This document shows, piece after piece, positions 8,101 through 16,300 of a DNA stretch of 21,176 nucleotides. Both the position numbers and the translations under genes were made by a program. The notes below the pieces were generated by a model that saw nothing but the letters and a program-made list of their open reading frames with translations, was not told where the DNA came from and made no database searches. Source of the DNA: CANNDT01 sp945876205 (GTDB lineage: Bacteria; Acidobacteriota; Vicinamibacteria; Vicinamibacterales; UBA2999); assembly GCA_947503365.1 (NCBI GenBank), contig CANNDT010000083.1, positions 1-21,176 of the forward strand, given 5' to 3'. The number at the start of each line of letters is the position of its first letter. Position 1 is the stretch's first letter.

Positions 8101-9666
8101 CTACTCCCATTCAATCGTGGAAGGTGGCTTGGAGCTGATGTCGTACACCACTCGATTGATCCCGCGGACCTCGTTGACGATGCGGGTTGAGATGGAGGCG
8201 AGGAGGTCGTGCGGCAGCCGGGCCCAGTCGGCCGTCATGCCGTCGAGGCTCTCCACCGCGCGGACCGCGATGGTGAACTCGTAGGTCCGCGCATCGCCCA
8301 TCACGCCGACGCTCTGCACCGGCAGCAGCACCGCGAAGCTTTGCCAGAGGCGTTCGTACCAGCCGGCCTTGCGCACCTCTTCCGCGACGATCTTGTCTGA
8401 CAGCTTGAGCAGGTCGAGGCGGTCCTTCGTGATCTCGCCGATGACGCGCACCGCGAGTCCCGGCCCGGGAAACGGCTGGCGGACGACGAATTCCTTGTCG
8501 AGGCCGAGGTCGCGGCCGACGCGGCGCACTTCGTCCTTGAAGAGATCGCGGAGCGGTTCCACGAGCTTGAACTTCATGAACTCGGGCAGCCCGCCGACGT
8601 TGTGATGGCTCTTGATGACGACCGACGGTCCACCGACACCGGCCGATTCGATCACGTCGGGATAGAGCGTCCCCTGGCCGAGGAAGTCGAAGCCGCCGAG
8701 CTCCGTGGCGCGCGTCTGGAAGACGTCGATAAAGGTGGAGCCGATGATCTTTCGCTTCTGCTCCGGATCGGTGATGCCGCGGAGGCGATCGAGAAAGAGG
8801 TCGGTGGCATCCACGAAATCAAGCGGCAGCTTCATCCGCTCGGTGAAGCGCTTGTTGATCTGGTTGGCTTCGTCGTACCGCAGCAGCCCGTTGTCGACGA
8901 AGATGCACGTGAGCCGGTCGCCGATGGCGCGGTGGATGAGCATCGCCGCCACCGTCGAATCGACCCCGCCCGAGAGTCCGCAGACAACCTTGCCGTTGCC
9001 CACCTGCTTGCGGATGCGCTCGGTCGCTTCTTCGACGAACGACTCGATCGTCCAGTCGCCGGTGCAGCCGCAGACGTTGAACGCAAAGTTGCGAAGAATC
9101 TCGAGGCCGTGATCGGTGTGCGCGACTTCCGGGTGAAACAGCAGCGCGTAGAGCGATCGATCCGGCGCTTCCATCGCCACGATCGGCGCGGTCGTGCTGG
9201 TGGCCGCGACTGAAAATCCCGGAGGCACCGCCGCCACATCGTCTCCGTGGCTGGCCCAGACGCGCAGCTCGGCCGGAATGGACGAGAACAGCCGAGGTGT
9301 GGCGCCGTTGCTCTTGACGCTGACCTGCGCGTGGCCGAACTCGCGATGACCCGAGCGGCGCACTTCCCCGCCAAGCACGTCGGTCATGAGCTGCATCCCG
9401 TAGCAGATGCCCAGCACCGGGACGCCGAAATCGAAGATCTGCGGCTCGCATTTGGGCGCGCCCGCCTCCGAGACGCTCTTCGGTCCGCCCGAGAGGATGA
9501 TGCCGACAGGGTTTTTCGCGCGCAGCTTCTCCACCGAGGTGTTGAAGGGCACGATTTCCGAGTACACCGACAGCTCGCGCAGGCGACGAGCGATCAGTTG
9601 CGTGTACTGTGAGCCGAAATCCAGGACGAGTATGGTTTGATGCGACACGTTCACCAGGTGGGACAC
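8101..9666 (-). CDS. guaA: GMP synthase (glutamine-hydrolysing)
   Basis: GuaA aminates XMP to GMP using ATP and glutamine, the last step of guanine nucleotide synthesis. The 521-residue frame compares with 525 in E. coli. The class I amidotransferase domain has ILVLDFGSQYTQLIARR, nucleophile Cys88 in VLGICYGMQ and His178/Glu180 in ALLFHPEVAHTDHG. The ATP-pyrophosphatase domain has the P-loop VCGLSGGVDSTVAAML (SGGVDS at 232-237) and TLYPDVIESAG. The dimerisation domain has VVRQPFPGPGLAVRVIGE and the conserved C-terminus RVVYDISSKPPSTIEWE. The start is uncertain: GTG codons lie at 9666, 9654 and 9648. The TATAAT box at 9670-9675 would start transcription near 9663, after the 9666 codon, so 9654 or 9648 may be the true start. 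It heads the codirectional series guaA-dnaE-accA-recJ. Confidence 0.97.
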   Translation of the reverse strand: MSHLVNVSHQTILVLDFGSQYTQLIARRLRELSVYSEIVPFNTSVEKLRAKNPVGIILSGGPKSVSEAGAPKCEPQIFDFGVPVLGICYGMQLMTDVLGGEVRRSGHREFGHAQVSVKSNGATPRLFSSIPAELRVWASHGDDVAAVPPGFSVAATSTTAPIVAMEAPDRSLYALLFHPEVAHTDHGLEILRNFAFNVCGCTGDWTIESFVEEATERIRKQVGNGKVVCGLSGGVDSTVAAMLIHRAIGDRLTCIFVDNGLLRYDEANQINKRFTERMKLPLDFVDATDLFLDRLRGITDPEQKRKIIGSTFIDVFQTRATELGGFDFLGQGTLYPDVIESAGVGGPSVVIKSHHNVGGLPEFMKFKLVEPLRDLFKDEVRRVGRDLGLDKEFVVRQPFPGPGLAVRVIGEITKDRLDLLKLSDKIVAEEVRKAGWYERLWQSFAVLLPVQSVGVMGDARTYEFTIAVRAVESLDGMTADWARLPHDLLASISTRIVNEVRGINRVVYDISSKPPSTIEWE

Positions 9667-9669
9667 GCT

Positions 9670-9675
9670 ATTATA
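9670..9675 (-). promoter_or_regulatory. Candidate -10 box (TATAAT) for guaA
   Basis: The minus strand reads TATAAT exactly, between guaA and the divergent beta-propeller gene. A transcript starting about 7 nt after it would begin near 9663. No good -35 is visible 17 nt upstream. The plus strand also reads TATTAT here (9669-9674), so the site could serve both directions. Confidence 0.5.
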
Positions 9676-9715
9676 TCGTGGTGTGCGGTCATTGGACTAC
9701 GACATGTTGGGGCCA

Positions 9716-9863
9716 CGACGGTCACGAAGTCGAAGCCACGAAGAACACGAAGACCACGAAGTGTTAGCCACGAAGAACACGATGGGTACGAAGAAGCTGG
9801 GTTTACTTCGTGATTTTCGTGACCTTCGTGGCTACAGCTTCGTCTTCTTCGTGGCCCTGACCT
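9716..9863. repeat. CACGAAG/CTTCGTG repeat in inverted halves
   Basis: The left half (about 9720-9795) holds several CACGAAG units (GTCACGAAG, GCCACGAAGAACACGAAG, ACCACGAAG). The right half (about 9797-9862) holds CTTCGTG units (ACTTCGTG, ACCTTCGTGG, TCTTCGTGG). The two halves could pair as a long imperfect stem. The element covers the 5' end of the beta-propeller frame, and a related element lies at 17345-17441. Confidence 0.85.
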
Positions 9864-11131
9864 TCTCTTGGGGCGCATGCCCTGATCTCGTCACCGCGGC
9901 TCAGACTGCGGCGCCGGGCCCTGCCGTTGCCCCGGGTCCCGCTCCGCCCAAGCCTTACGTACCGAAGCACCGCAAGGATCCGTTCGAAGAGTTTCAGAAG
10001 CTTCCTGCCGACCCGGCCCCCCTCCTTCCACTCGAACGGGTGTGGTTCGTCTCGTTGCCGATTGCCCCCGGCGCGGGCGGCGCCCTGGATGACGATCGCG
10101 TTTACATCCCGCTTCGTGAGGAGTGGCTGATGGCGCTCGAGCGCGAAACCGGCAAGGTCGCGTGGACGCGCGAGATCGAGGCCAACTCCGCGCCGGTCGT
10201 GCACGACGGCATTGTGTTTGTCGCCAGCCGCGGTGCGATTCGCGCGCTCGACGCGGTAACCGGCGACGATCGCTGGACGACGCCGATCGGGAGCGCCGTG
10301 AGCGCGCCGCTCGTCTGGGATTCCGGCTGGCTCCTGGCCGTCGCGCAGGGAGGCACCGTCATCGCCCTGCGCGCCAGCGACGGTCGCGAGATCTGGCGCA
10401 GGCCGCTTGGCGCCTCGACCGTGAATCCACCTGTTCCCGGAGGTCCGGACGCGCTCTATCTCTCACTCTCCGACGGGCGCGTCGTCGCGTTGCGCCTCAT
10501 CGACGGAACCGTGCTGTGGGAACAGATGCTGCCCGGCACGCTCAGCGAGCCCGCGGTTGCCCCGAGGCGCGTCTTCGTCGGCTCGACTGACAACTTCTTC
10601 TACGCGTTCAATGACGAGAACGGAAAGCTGGAGTGGAAGTGGCGTGGCGGGGGCGATGTGATCGGCGCCGCCTACGACGGCGAGCTGATCTACTTCGCGT
10701 CGCTCGACAACATCATCCGCGCGGTGAATCCCGGCAATGGCAATCAGCGGTGGAAGAAAGAAACCGGCACCCGTCCCATCCTGCCGCCACGCGCCTTCGA
10801 CGGGATCGTCGTGCTGCCCGGCGTGGCACCCGCGGTGACGGTGTTCGTGGCGAAGACCGGCGCCCTGATGGCCGTGCACAACACTCTGGCCCCCGACGGT
10901 CGCACGCAGCCGCTTCTCGGTGCGCCGCTGTTTGATTCCGCGGTGACGGCCTTCCGCGTCGCGCTCGTGACGATTACGCGCGACGGCCTCGTCGAGGGCC
11001 TGCGCCCGACCGCGATGCAGTTCCGCGAGCCCGCCGCCGCCGCGCTCGGCGCGCTCCCCGGCCGTCCTCTGATGAGGGAATCCACTCCCAACTCCGCAAC
11101 TCCCAATTTCCAGCCGGGCCCGACGCAATAG
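9782..11131 (+). CDS. Exported PQQ-like (BamB-type) beta-propeller protein
   Basis: From ATG at 9782 the product has about 449 residues. The N-terminus has a hydrophobic export signal (SFVFFVALTFSWGA, then VTAAQ) and a Pro/Ala-rich linker. After that come tandem PQQ/WD-like blades: YIPLREEWLMALERETGKVA, VASRGAIRALDAVTGDDRW, GGTVIALRASDGREIWRR, LSDGRVVALRLIDGTVLW, FVGSTDNFFYAFNDENGKLE and ASLDNIIRAVNPGNGNQRW. Such propellers bind partner proteins (BamB in outer-membrane protein assembly) or PQQ in dehydrogenases; no dehydrogenase catalytic region is seen, so a BamB-like periplasmic role is possible but unproven. The frame is open back to GTG at 9683, but residues added there (HEEHEDHEV and TKNT) are translated CACGAAG repeat. 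The C-terminal tail after about residue 430 (STPNSATPNFQPGPTQ) is also repeat-like. It is divergent from guaA and convergent with the aminotransferase gene. Confidence 0.8.
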   Translation: MGTKKLGLLRDFRDLRGYSFVFFVALTFSWGACPDLVTAAQTAAPGPAVAPGPAPPKPYVPKHRKDPFEEFQKLPADPAPLLPLERVWFVSLPIAPGAGGALDDDRVYIPLREEWLMALERETGKVAWTREIEANSAPVVHDGIVFVASRGAIRALDAVTGDDRWTTPIGSAVSAPLVWDSGWLLAVAQGGTVIALRASDGREIWRRPLGASTVNPPVPGGPDALYLSLSDGRVVALRLIDGTVLWEQMLPGTLSEPAVAPRRVFVGSTDNFFYAFNDENGKLEWKWRGGGDVIGAAYDGELIYFASLDNIIRAVNPGNGNQRWKKETGTRPILPPRAFDGIVVLPGVAPAVTVFVAKTGALMAVHNTLAPDGRTQPLLGAPLFDSAVTAFRVALVTITRDGLVEGLRPTAMQFREPAAAALGALPGRPLMRESTPNSATPNFQPGPTQ

Positions 11132-11163
11132 CGAGGTTGGGCGTCGGGGGTTGGCTATTGTGA
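11084..11163. repeat. CTCCCAACTCC-type intergenic repeat at convergent gene ends
   Basis: CACTCCCAACTCCGCAACTC on the plus strand is followed by GGTTGGGCGTCGGGGGTTGG, a mirror set of CCAAC/GTTGG words. The repeat supplies the last codons of the beta-propeller gene and covers the stop codon of the aminotransferase gene. Only 23 bp lie between the two stop codons. Confidence 0.6.
11119..11148. terminator. Possible bidirectional terminator hairpin
   Basis: CCCGACGC (11119-11126) and GCGTCGGG (11141-11148) form a perfect 8-bp stem around a 14-nt loop containing the beta-propeller stop codon. Its place between two convergent genes suits a shared terminator, but neither side is followed by a U tract, so a classical intrinsic terminator is not shown. 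Confidence 0.4.
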
Positions 11164-12384
11164 GTTAACGGCCTCGCGCGCCATCGCCGACGCAAGACGA
11201 CGGACGCCTTCCTGGATTCGTTCTACTGACGGGGCCGAGAACGAGAGGCGGATTCGGTCGTGGCCGGTGCCGTCCACGTAGAAGGCGCTCCCGATCACGA
11301 ACACCAGGCGCTGTTCCAGCGCCCGCTCCAGCAGCGACACATCGTCATATCCCGGCGCGAGCTTCGCCCAGAGGAAGAAGCCGCCCGTGGGGACGAGCCA
11401 GGTCAGGCGATCGCCGAGCTCGGCGTGCAGCGCCTGCTCCATCACCTCGCGCTTGCGTCGATAGAGATCGCGCAGCGCTGGCGCGAGGCGATCGATGACG
11501 CCGCGGAGGATCGCCTGGTGCACGATGCGCTGATCGAGGATGCCCGATGTCAGGTCGATGGCCTGCTTGGCAGTATCGAAGCGCTCGATGAGCGTGGCGG
11601 GCGCCACCATCCAGCCGACGCGGAAGCCTGGCGCCAGGGTCTTCGAAAACGTGCTGAGATAGATCACGCGCCCGTGGTCATCGTCGGCGCGGATCGGACG
11701 CGTCTCGGCCTCCGTGGCGACGTCTTCGAAATACAGCGCGCCGTAGGGATCGTCCTCGACGATCAGCACGTCCCGGCGCTCGGCCCATTCCACCAGCCGC
11801 TTCCGCTTTCCGAGGCTCAGGAGCCGGCCCGCCGGGTTCTGAAAATTGGGCACGAGGTAGAGCAGGTTGACGCGGCGTCCTGCCGTGCGTTCGCGCAGGC
11901 AGACCGCGTCGAGATCCTCGATGTCGATGCCATCGGGATCCTGCCTCACGCCCACGAGCTCCGCCTGCATGTTCTTGAACGCCGAGATCGCCCCCGTATA
12001 CGCAGGCAGCTCGACGAGCACGACGTCGCCTGGGCTGATGAGGACGCGGGCGACCAGATCCAGGCCCTGCTGCGAGCCGCTCGTGACGATCACGTCCTCG
12101 AGCGGCGCCGTGATGCCGCGCGCCTGCAACACGCCGAGAATCGCCTCCAGCAGCGGCTTGTATCCGCGCGTCGGTCCGTACTGCAGCGTCGATCCGTCGG
12201 ATCCGTTGAGCAGCTCGTTGGTGATCTCGCGCAAGTCGGTCCAGGGAAACGTGGACGGGTCGGGATAGCCCGCCGCAAACGACACCAGGTCGGCGGTGCG
12301 TGCGACGACGGTGCCCATGCGTCGGATGGCGGACTCGTGAAGCTGCCGGCCGGTGGGAGAGAGGAACTTGTCGTAGTCAGTCAT
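11155..12384 (-). CDS. PLP-dependent aminotransferase, fold type I (LysN/2-aminoadipate or MocR-domain type)
   Basis: The 409-residue product is a class I/II aminotransferase. Visible motifs: LQYGPTRGYKPLLEAIL (68-84), VTSGSQQGLDLVARVLISPG (100-119, phosphate-binding region), YLVPNFQNPAGRLLS with N183, VEDDPYGALYFE (D212, Y214) and YLSTFSKTLAPGFRVGW with Schiff-base Lys248, plus the C-terminal carboxylate-binding RIRLSFSA. The GSQQGLDL and FQNPAG signatures are typical of the LysN / KAT-II / MocR C-terminal group, which transaminates 2-aminoadipate, aromatic or branched-chain substrates; the exact substrate cannot be read from sequence. No GntR DNA-binding domain precedes it. The start at 12384 is set by a 4-bp ATGA overlap with the upstream membrane-protein gene, implying translational coupling; a longer frame to 12519 would only duplicate coding sequence of that gene. 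Its stop codon lies within an intergenic repeat. Confidence 0.9.
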   Translation of the reverse strand: MTDYDKFLSPTGRQLHESAIRRMGTVVARTADLVSFAAGYPDPSTFPWTDLREITNELLNGSDGSTLQYGPTRGYKPLLEAILGVLQARGITAPLEDVIVTSGSQQGLDLVARVLISPGDVVLVELPAYTGAISAFKNMQAELVGVRQDPDGIDIEDLDAVCLRERTAGRRVNLLYLVPNFQNPAGRLLSLGKRKRLVEWAERRDVLIVEDDPYGALYFEDVATEAETRPIRADDDHGRVIYLSTFSKTLAPGFRVGWMVAPATLIERFDTAKQAIDLTSGILDQRIVHQAILRGVIDRLAPALRDLYRRKREVMEQALHAELGDRLTWLVPTGGFFLWAKLAPGYDDVSLLERALEQRLVFVIGSAFYVDGTGHDRIRLSFSAPSVERIQEGVRRLASAMAREAVNSQ

Positions 12385-13370
12385 GGTTGATAGGGCGCGG
12401 GTGTGAGGTGGCTCAGCCGGCCCTCGACCACGCGGGACGAATAGACGCGATAGAGCCTGAGATAGGCGCCGATCGACGCAAGGCCAAGGTACTGAAACAC
12501 GAGCGCACGCAGCAGCCACGCGGCCAATTGCATCGGCAGCGCGGCCAGGCCGAAGAACGGCACGAACGCGACCAGGCCGAGCGCGGTGGCGGCGACCAGC
12601 GACGCGCCGGTCGCGAGAATGACGAGCGCGAGCACGATCAGGAAGACGGCGCCGACGTCGCGTTTTTCATGACGGATGAATCTCGAGACGCGCCGGCACG
12701 CCGACGCCACGCTCGCCTCGTCGGCGACGATGACGATCTGCACGAGCAGGTAGAGAAAGTTGACCAGCGTGATCCACGAGACAAAGGCGGCGGTCACGAG
12801 CGCGGTCAGCGCCCAGCCAGCGGCGCCGCTTCGGTTCGCGATCAGGTAGCCGAGATACGCCGATCCGGATGCGAGATAGACGAACATCAGGCCGAAGCCG
12901 AGGCGCGCGTACCGCGGATAGAACGCGCGCGCCGACTCGATGTAGAAGTCGATCGAAAACCGGCCGGCGCGTGCCACCGCGTCCACGTGCAGCGGCGGCT
13001 CCTCGATCGGCCCCGACTCGCGCTCGCTGCGGACGAGCACCGCGACGGTTCCTGCCTTGACCAGAAATACAAACAACGACCCGCCAACGGCGACGACGCC
13101 GACGGCCAGCAGGAATGCGGTGAGGACGAGCGGCTGCGACAGGAGCGACGAGATGATCGTGCCCGTCAACTCGCGCCACTCGAGCACGATGAGCGACCGC
13201 GGATCGGCGCCCACGGCCAGCGCGACGAGAAAGATGCCGCCGATAACCGGCGCCGCGATGAGCAGCTTGAAGAGGGAGTCCGCCGTGGCCTGGACGAGCG
13301 CCACCTGCCAGTTGGCAGCGGCAATCAGCGCGCCGCGCTTCAAAGCAGGCTTCAGGGTGTGGCGGAGCAC
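12381..13370 (-). CDS. Polytopic inner-membrane protein of unknown function
   Basis: From GTG at 13370 (VLRHTLKPALKRGALIAAAN) the product has 329 residues. Hydrophobic segments lie near residues 36-56, 80-112, 157-178, 188-216, 239-260 and 263-300, so about six or more membrane spans. Between them are charged loops: 113-156 (RSERESGPIEEPPLHVDAVA, then FYIESARAFYPRYARLG) and 217-238 (DEASVASACRRVSRFIRHEK). I do not recognise the family; the layout is that of DUF4013/DUF975-like membrane proteins, a loose comparison. The start is supported by TATGAT exactly 6 nt upstream, giving a leaderless transcript; the frame upstream of 13370 is antisense to the kinase gene. It overlaps the aminotransferase gene by ATGA, so the two are co-expressed. 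It is divergent from the sensor kinase, 14 bp away. Confidence 0.75.
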   Translation of the reverse strand: MLRHTLKPALKRGALIAAANWQVALVQATADSLFKLLIAAPVIGGIFLVALAVGADPRSLIVLEWRELTGTIISSLLSQPLVLTAFLLAVGVVAVGGSLFVFLVKAGTVAVLVRSERESGPIEEPPLHVDAVARAGRFSIDFYIESARAFYPRYARLGFGLMFVYLASGSAYLGYLIANRSGAAGWALTALVTAAFVSWITLVNFLYLLVQIVIVADEASVASACRRVSRFIRHEKRDVGAVFLIVLALVILATGASLVAATALGLVAFVPFFGLAALPMQLAAWLLRALVFQYLGLASIGAYLRLYRVYSSRVVEGRLSHLTPAPYQP

Positions 13371-13384
13371 AGCATAATCATATC
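13371..13384. promoter_or_regulatory. 14-bp divergent start region with back-to-back -10-like boxes
   Basis: The minus strand has TATGAT (13377-13382) exactly 6 nt before GTG at 13370; the plus strand has CATAAT (13373-13378) exactly 6 nt before GTG at 13385. A -10 box ending 6 nt before the first base of the start codon places transcription start on that base, so both genes could be leaderless and share this site. No -35 elements or Shine-Dalgarno sequences are evident. Confidence 0.45.
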
Positions 13385-16300
13385 GTGCGGCTTCCCGACC
13401 GCTTCGCTCCAGCGCCCGCGCTTCCGGCGCGCCGGATGGCCCGCATGGCCGTCGCCGGTCTCGGCTGCGCGCTCCTCGTGTTCCTGGGCGGGCGGCTGGC
13501 GGAACGCGCACGGCTCGGCGGTAATGACACAGAGGCCCGGGCCCGCGTCGAAGCCGACGTGCGCGCCTCGTTCGACACGATGTCGCGAGCGCTGCGCCTC
13601 ATGGCGCGCGGCATGGCCGATCCCGCCTCCGTCATCGAAGCCACGGGCGGTAATGCGACCGCGGCGCGGCGGCTCTTTGCCGCGGCTGATGCCGCGCTGA
13701 GTCAGAGCGTCGAGGCCGAATTCGCGGTCACCGCGTACGGCGCCGAAGGCCAGCCGCTCGCGTGGAGTGGCCGGCCGTCGGAGCTTCCCGACGATCGGCT
13801 CCAGGGCGAGGAAGCGTGGTTCTTCGCGCGCGGGGCACTGGGGCTTCGACTCGTCTACGTCGCCCCTGTCGCGGCCAACGGCCGCCGCGTCGGCACGATC
13901 GCCGCCGAACGTTCCCTGGCGCCGCCGCCCACGAACCGCGCCGCCGACGTCGATGCCTTCAGATTCGACAGCCGGCTCGCGCCCGTCTCGATCGAGCTCA
14001 GCTTCGAGGGCGCCGCCACGCTCCCTGATGAGTCGACCTTCGCGGTCGTAGCGCCCGACGGCAAGCCGCTGCTGACGGCCACCATCGATCCCGCTGACCT
14101 GAGCGGAAGCCGCCAACGGTGGCGCCAGGCGACCTGGTCGCTCGCGCTCATCACGCTGGCGTTGACGCTGGTGCTGCTGTGCGGACCCCTGCTCGACTGG
14201 CGCAACCGCGCGATGCGACCGGCGGTCTACGCCGCCGCGGTTCTCCTCACCGGTGGCGCCATCGTCGCCGCGCGCCTGCTGATCTCGCGGGCGTCGCCTG
14301 CGGGCTGGTCAGACGCCGCGATCTTTTCCGCCGCGGCCTACGCCTCCTCGCTCCTGCGCCCGTTTCTGACCTCGCCGGTCGATTTCCTGCTGAGCGCAGC
14401 GGCCGCGGCGAGTCTCGCCGCGCTGCTGATGTGGGCGATTGAAGCATGGCGCGTGCACGAGTGGCATCGCCGGCGAACCGTGTCGGGTGGCGTATCCGCC
14501 GTGCTGTTCGGCCTCTCGCAGATCGTGGCGGGCATCCTGCTCGCAGCGCTCCTCCTCGGCTACTACGGGATGCTGCGCGACACGGTCGCCAACACCACGC
14601 TCGACCTGCTCCATTTCTCGCTTCACCCGTGGAACACCGACGCCGACGCCGCGCGCCTCGCGCTCCAGGTGGGGCTCATCATCTGGCACGCCACGGCGCT
14701 CGCGTGCGGCGTCAGCATCCTTCGCGCGGCGCTCGTCTGGTGGTCGGTACCGCGCGGCGACTGGCGCTTCCGGATCGCGCTCGTCGCGCTCTGGGCGGCG
14801 CCCTTGATCGTGTGGCGCACCGCCGCGGGCGCGGCCGGCGCTCGCCCGTTCCCGCTGCTCGTCGCGCTTGCGGCCGCGATCGTCCTGGCGATCTACGCGT
14901 CACGCCTCAAGGCTCGATACCGGCACGCCTCACAGGCGTTCAGGCTGACGATGGCGACACTGGGACTGGTGGTGCCGGCACTCGCCTTCTATCCATCGAT
15001 CTTCGAGCTCGGATGGCAGACCAAAGAGGAGCTGGTCGAGTCGCGCTACGCGCCCCAGGCGGTCAACCTGCGGCAGACGATCCAGCGCCTGGTGCAGGAG
15101 AGCCTCGAGGAGATCGATCGCTTTCCCGCGCTCGCCGACCTGATCAACGCAGACGTGGTGCAGGCGGGAGCGCCGGTCGATACCGACCGCGCCTTCCAGG
15201 TCTGGCGCGTGACGGGACTCGCCACGTATCCGGTCACCTCGTCGGTCGAGTTATATGGGCCCGACGGTCGCCTCGTCAGCCGCTTCGCATTCAACCTTCC
15301 CGAGGACCTCACCGCGGTTCCCCGCTCCGAGGAGGAGTCGTGCAACTGGGACGTCTACGAGGAGGTCTCGCCGTTCTTTGCCGAGGAGCGGCGCGTGCTT
15401 CACGCGGGGCGCGCGATCTGCGACGCGAATGGACGGCAGCTCGGCTCGATCGCGGTGCACGCGATGCCGGATTACGCCAACCTGCCATTCATCTCGTCGC
15501 AAAGCCCCTACGTCGAGCTGATGCGGCAGGCTGACCTGCCGCGCGGTGAAGGCGTCTCCGGACGTGACATCGAGTTCGTCTTCTACGGATGGAGCCGGCG
15601 GCCGCTCTACACATCGGGCGTCACCGCGTGGCCGCTTGAAGACGACGTCTTCTCGCGCATCGAGCAGACGCGGCGGCCAATGTGGGTCGAGCTGGCGCGC
15701 GGCGGCGACCGCTACGAGGTCTACGCGCTCAACGATCGCGGCGGCATCTACGCCCTCGGCTTCCCCATCGTCTCGCCGCTCGAGCACCTGGTGAACCTCG
15801 CCGAGGTGACGGTGCTCGCCTGGGCCACCTACCTGTTGCTGCTGACGGGAACGGCGCTCTTCGGCGCGTTCAGCCGGCGCGGCACGACCGCCCGGGCGCT
15901 ACTCCGCGAGATTCGCGCGAGCTTCTACCGCAAGCTCCTCCTGGCGTTTATCGCAGCGACGGTGGTGCCGGTGGCCGCGCTGGCCTTTGCCACCAGTAGC
16001 TACGTCGGCGACGAGATGCGCGCCAACGTCGAACAAGAGGCGGTGCGCACAGCGTCAGCCGCGCGGCGTGTCGTCGAAGATCTGGTCGCGCCACGCGCCG
16101 CACAGCAAGGCATCGGCGTCGACGACAACCTGATGGTCTGGGTCAGCCGGCTGATCGATCAGGACGTCAACATCTTCAACGGTCCCCGGCTCCTGGCCAC
16201 CAGCGAGCGCAATCTCTTCGCCTCCGGACTGCTGCCGACGCGAACGCCCGCGGACGTCTACCACGCCCTCGAGCTCCGCAATGAGGCGACCACCGTCATT

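Noticed and set aside
4605..8138. Long open frames on the plus strand opposite dnaE (for example 6477-8138)
   Set aside because: They are antisense to a full-length, motif-complete DnaE. Their translations are low-complexity (many Val-Asp-His-Arg) as expected for the shadow of high-GC coding DNA, and no domain is recognisable.
9716..9863. Metal-binding His/Glu-rich domain (HEEHEDHEV) in the beta-propeller protein
   Set aside because: The residues come from CACGAAG repeat DNA shared with the kinase/pssA junction and lie upstream of the signal peptide, so they are probably not part of the protein.
12385..12519. N-terminal extension of the aminotransferase to 12519
   Set aside because: It would overlap about 135 bp of the membrane-protein gene and has no homologous look. 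The ATGA overlap at 12381-12384 gives a cleaner start.
12300..13700. 466-codon plus-strand frame opposite the membrane protein gene
   Set aside because: Its translation is Arg/Glu/Asp-rich without any motif, and it spans the divergent start region and overlaps two better-supported genes.
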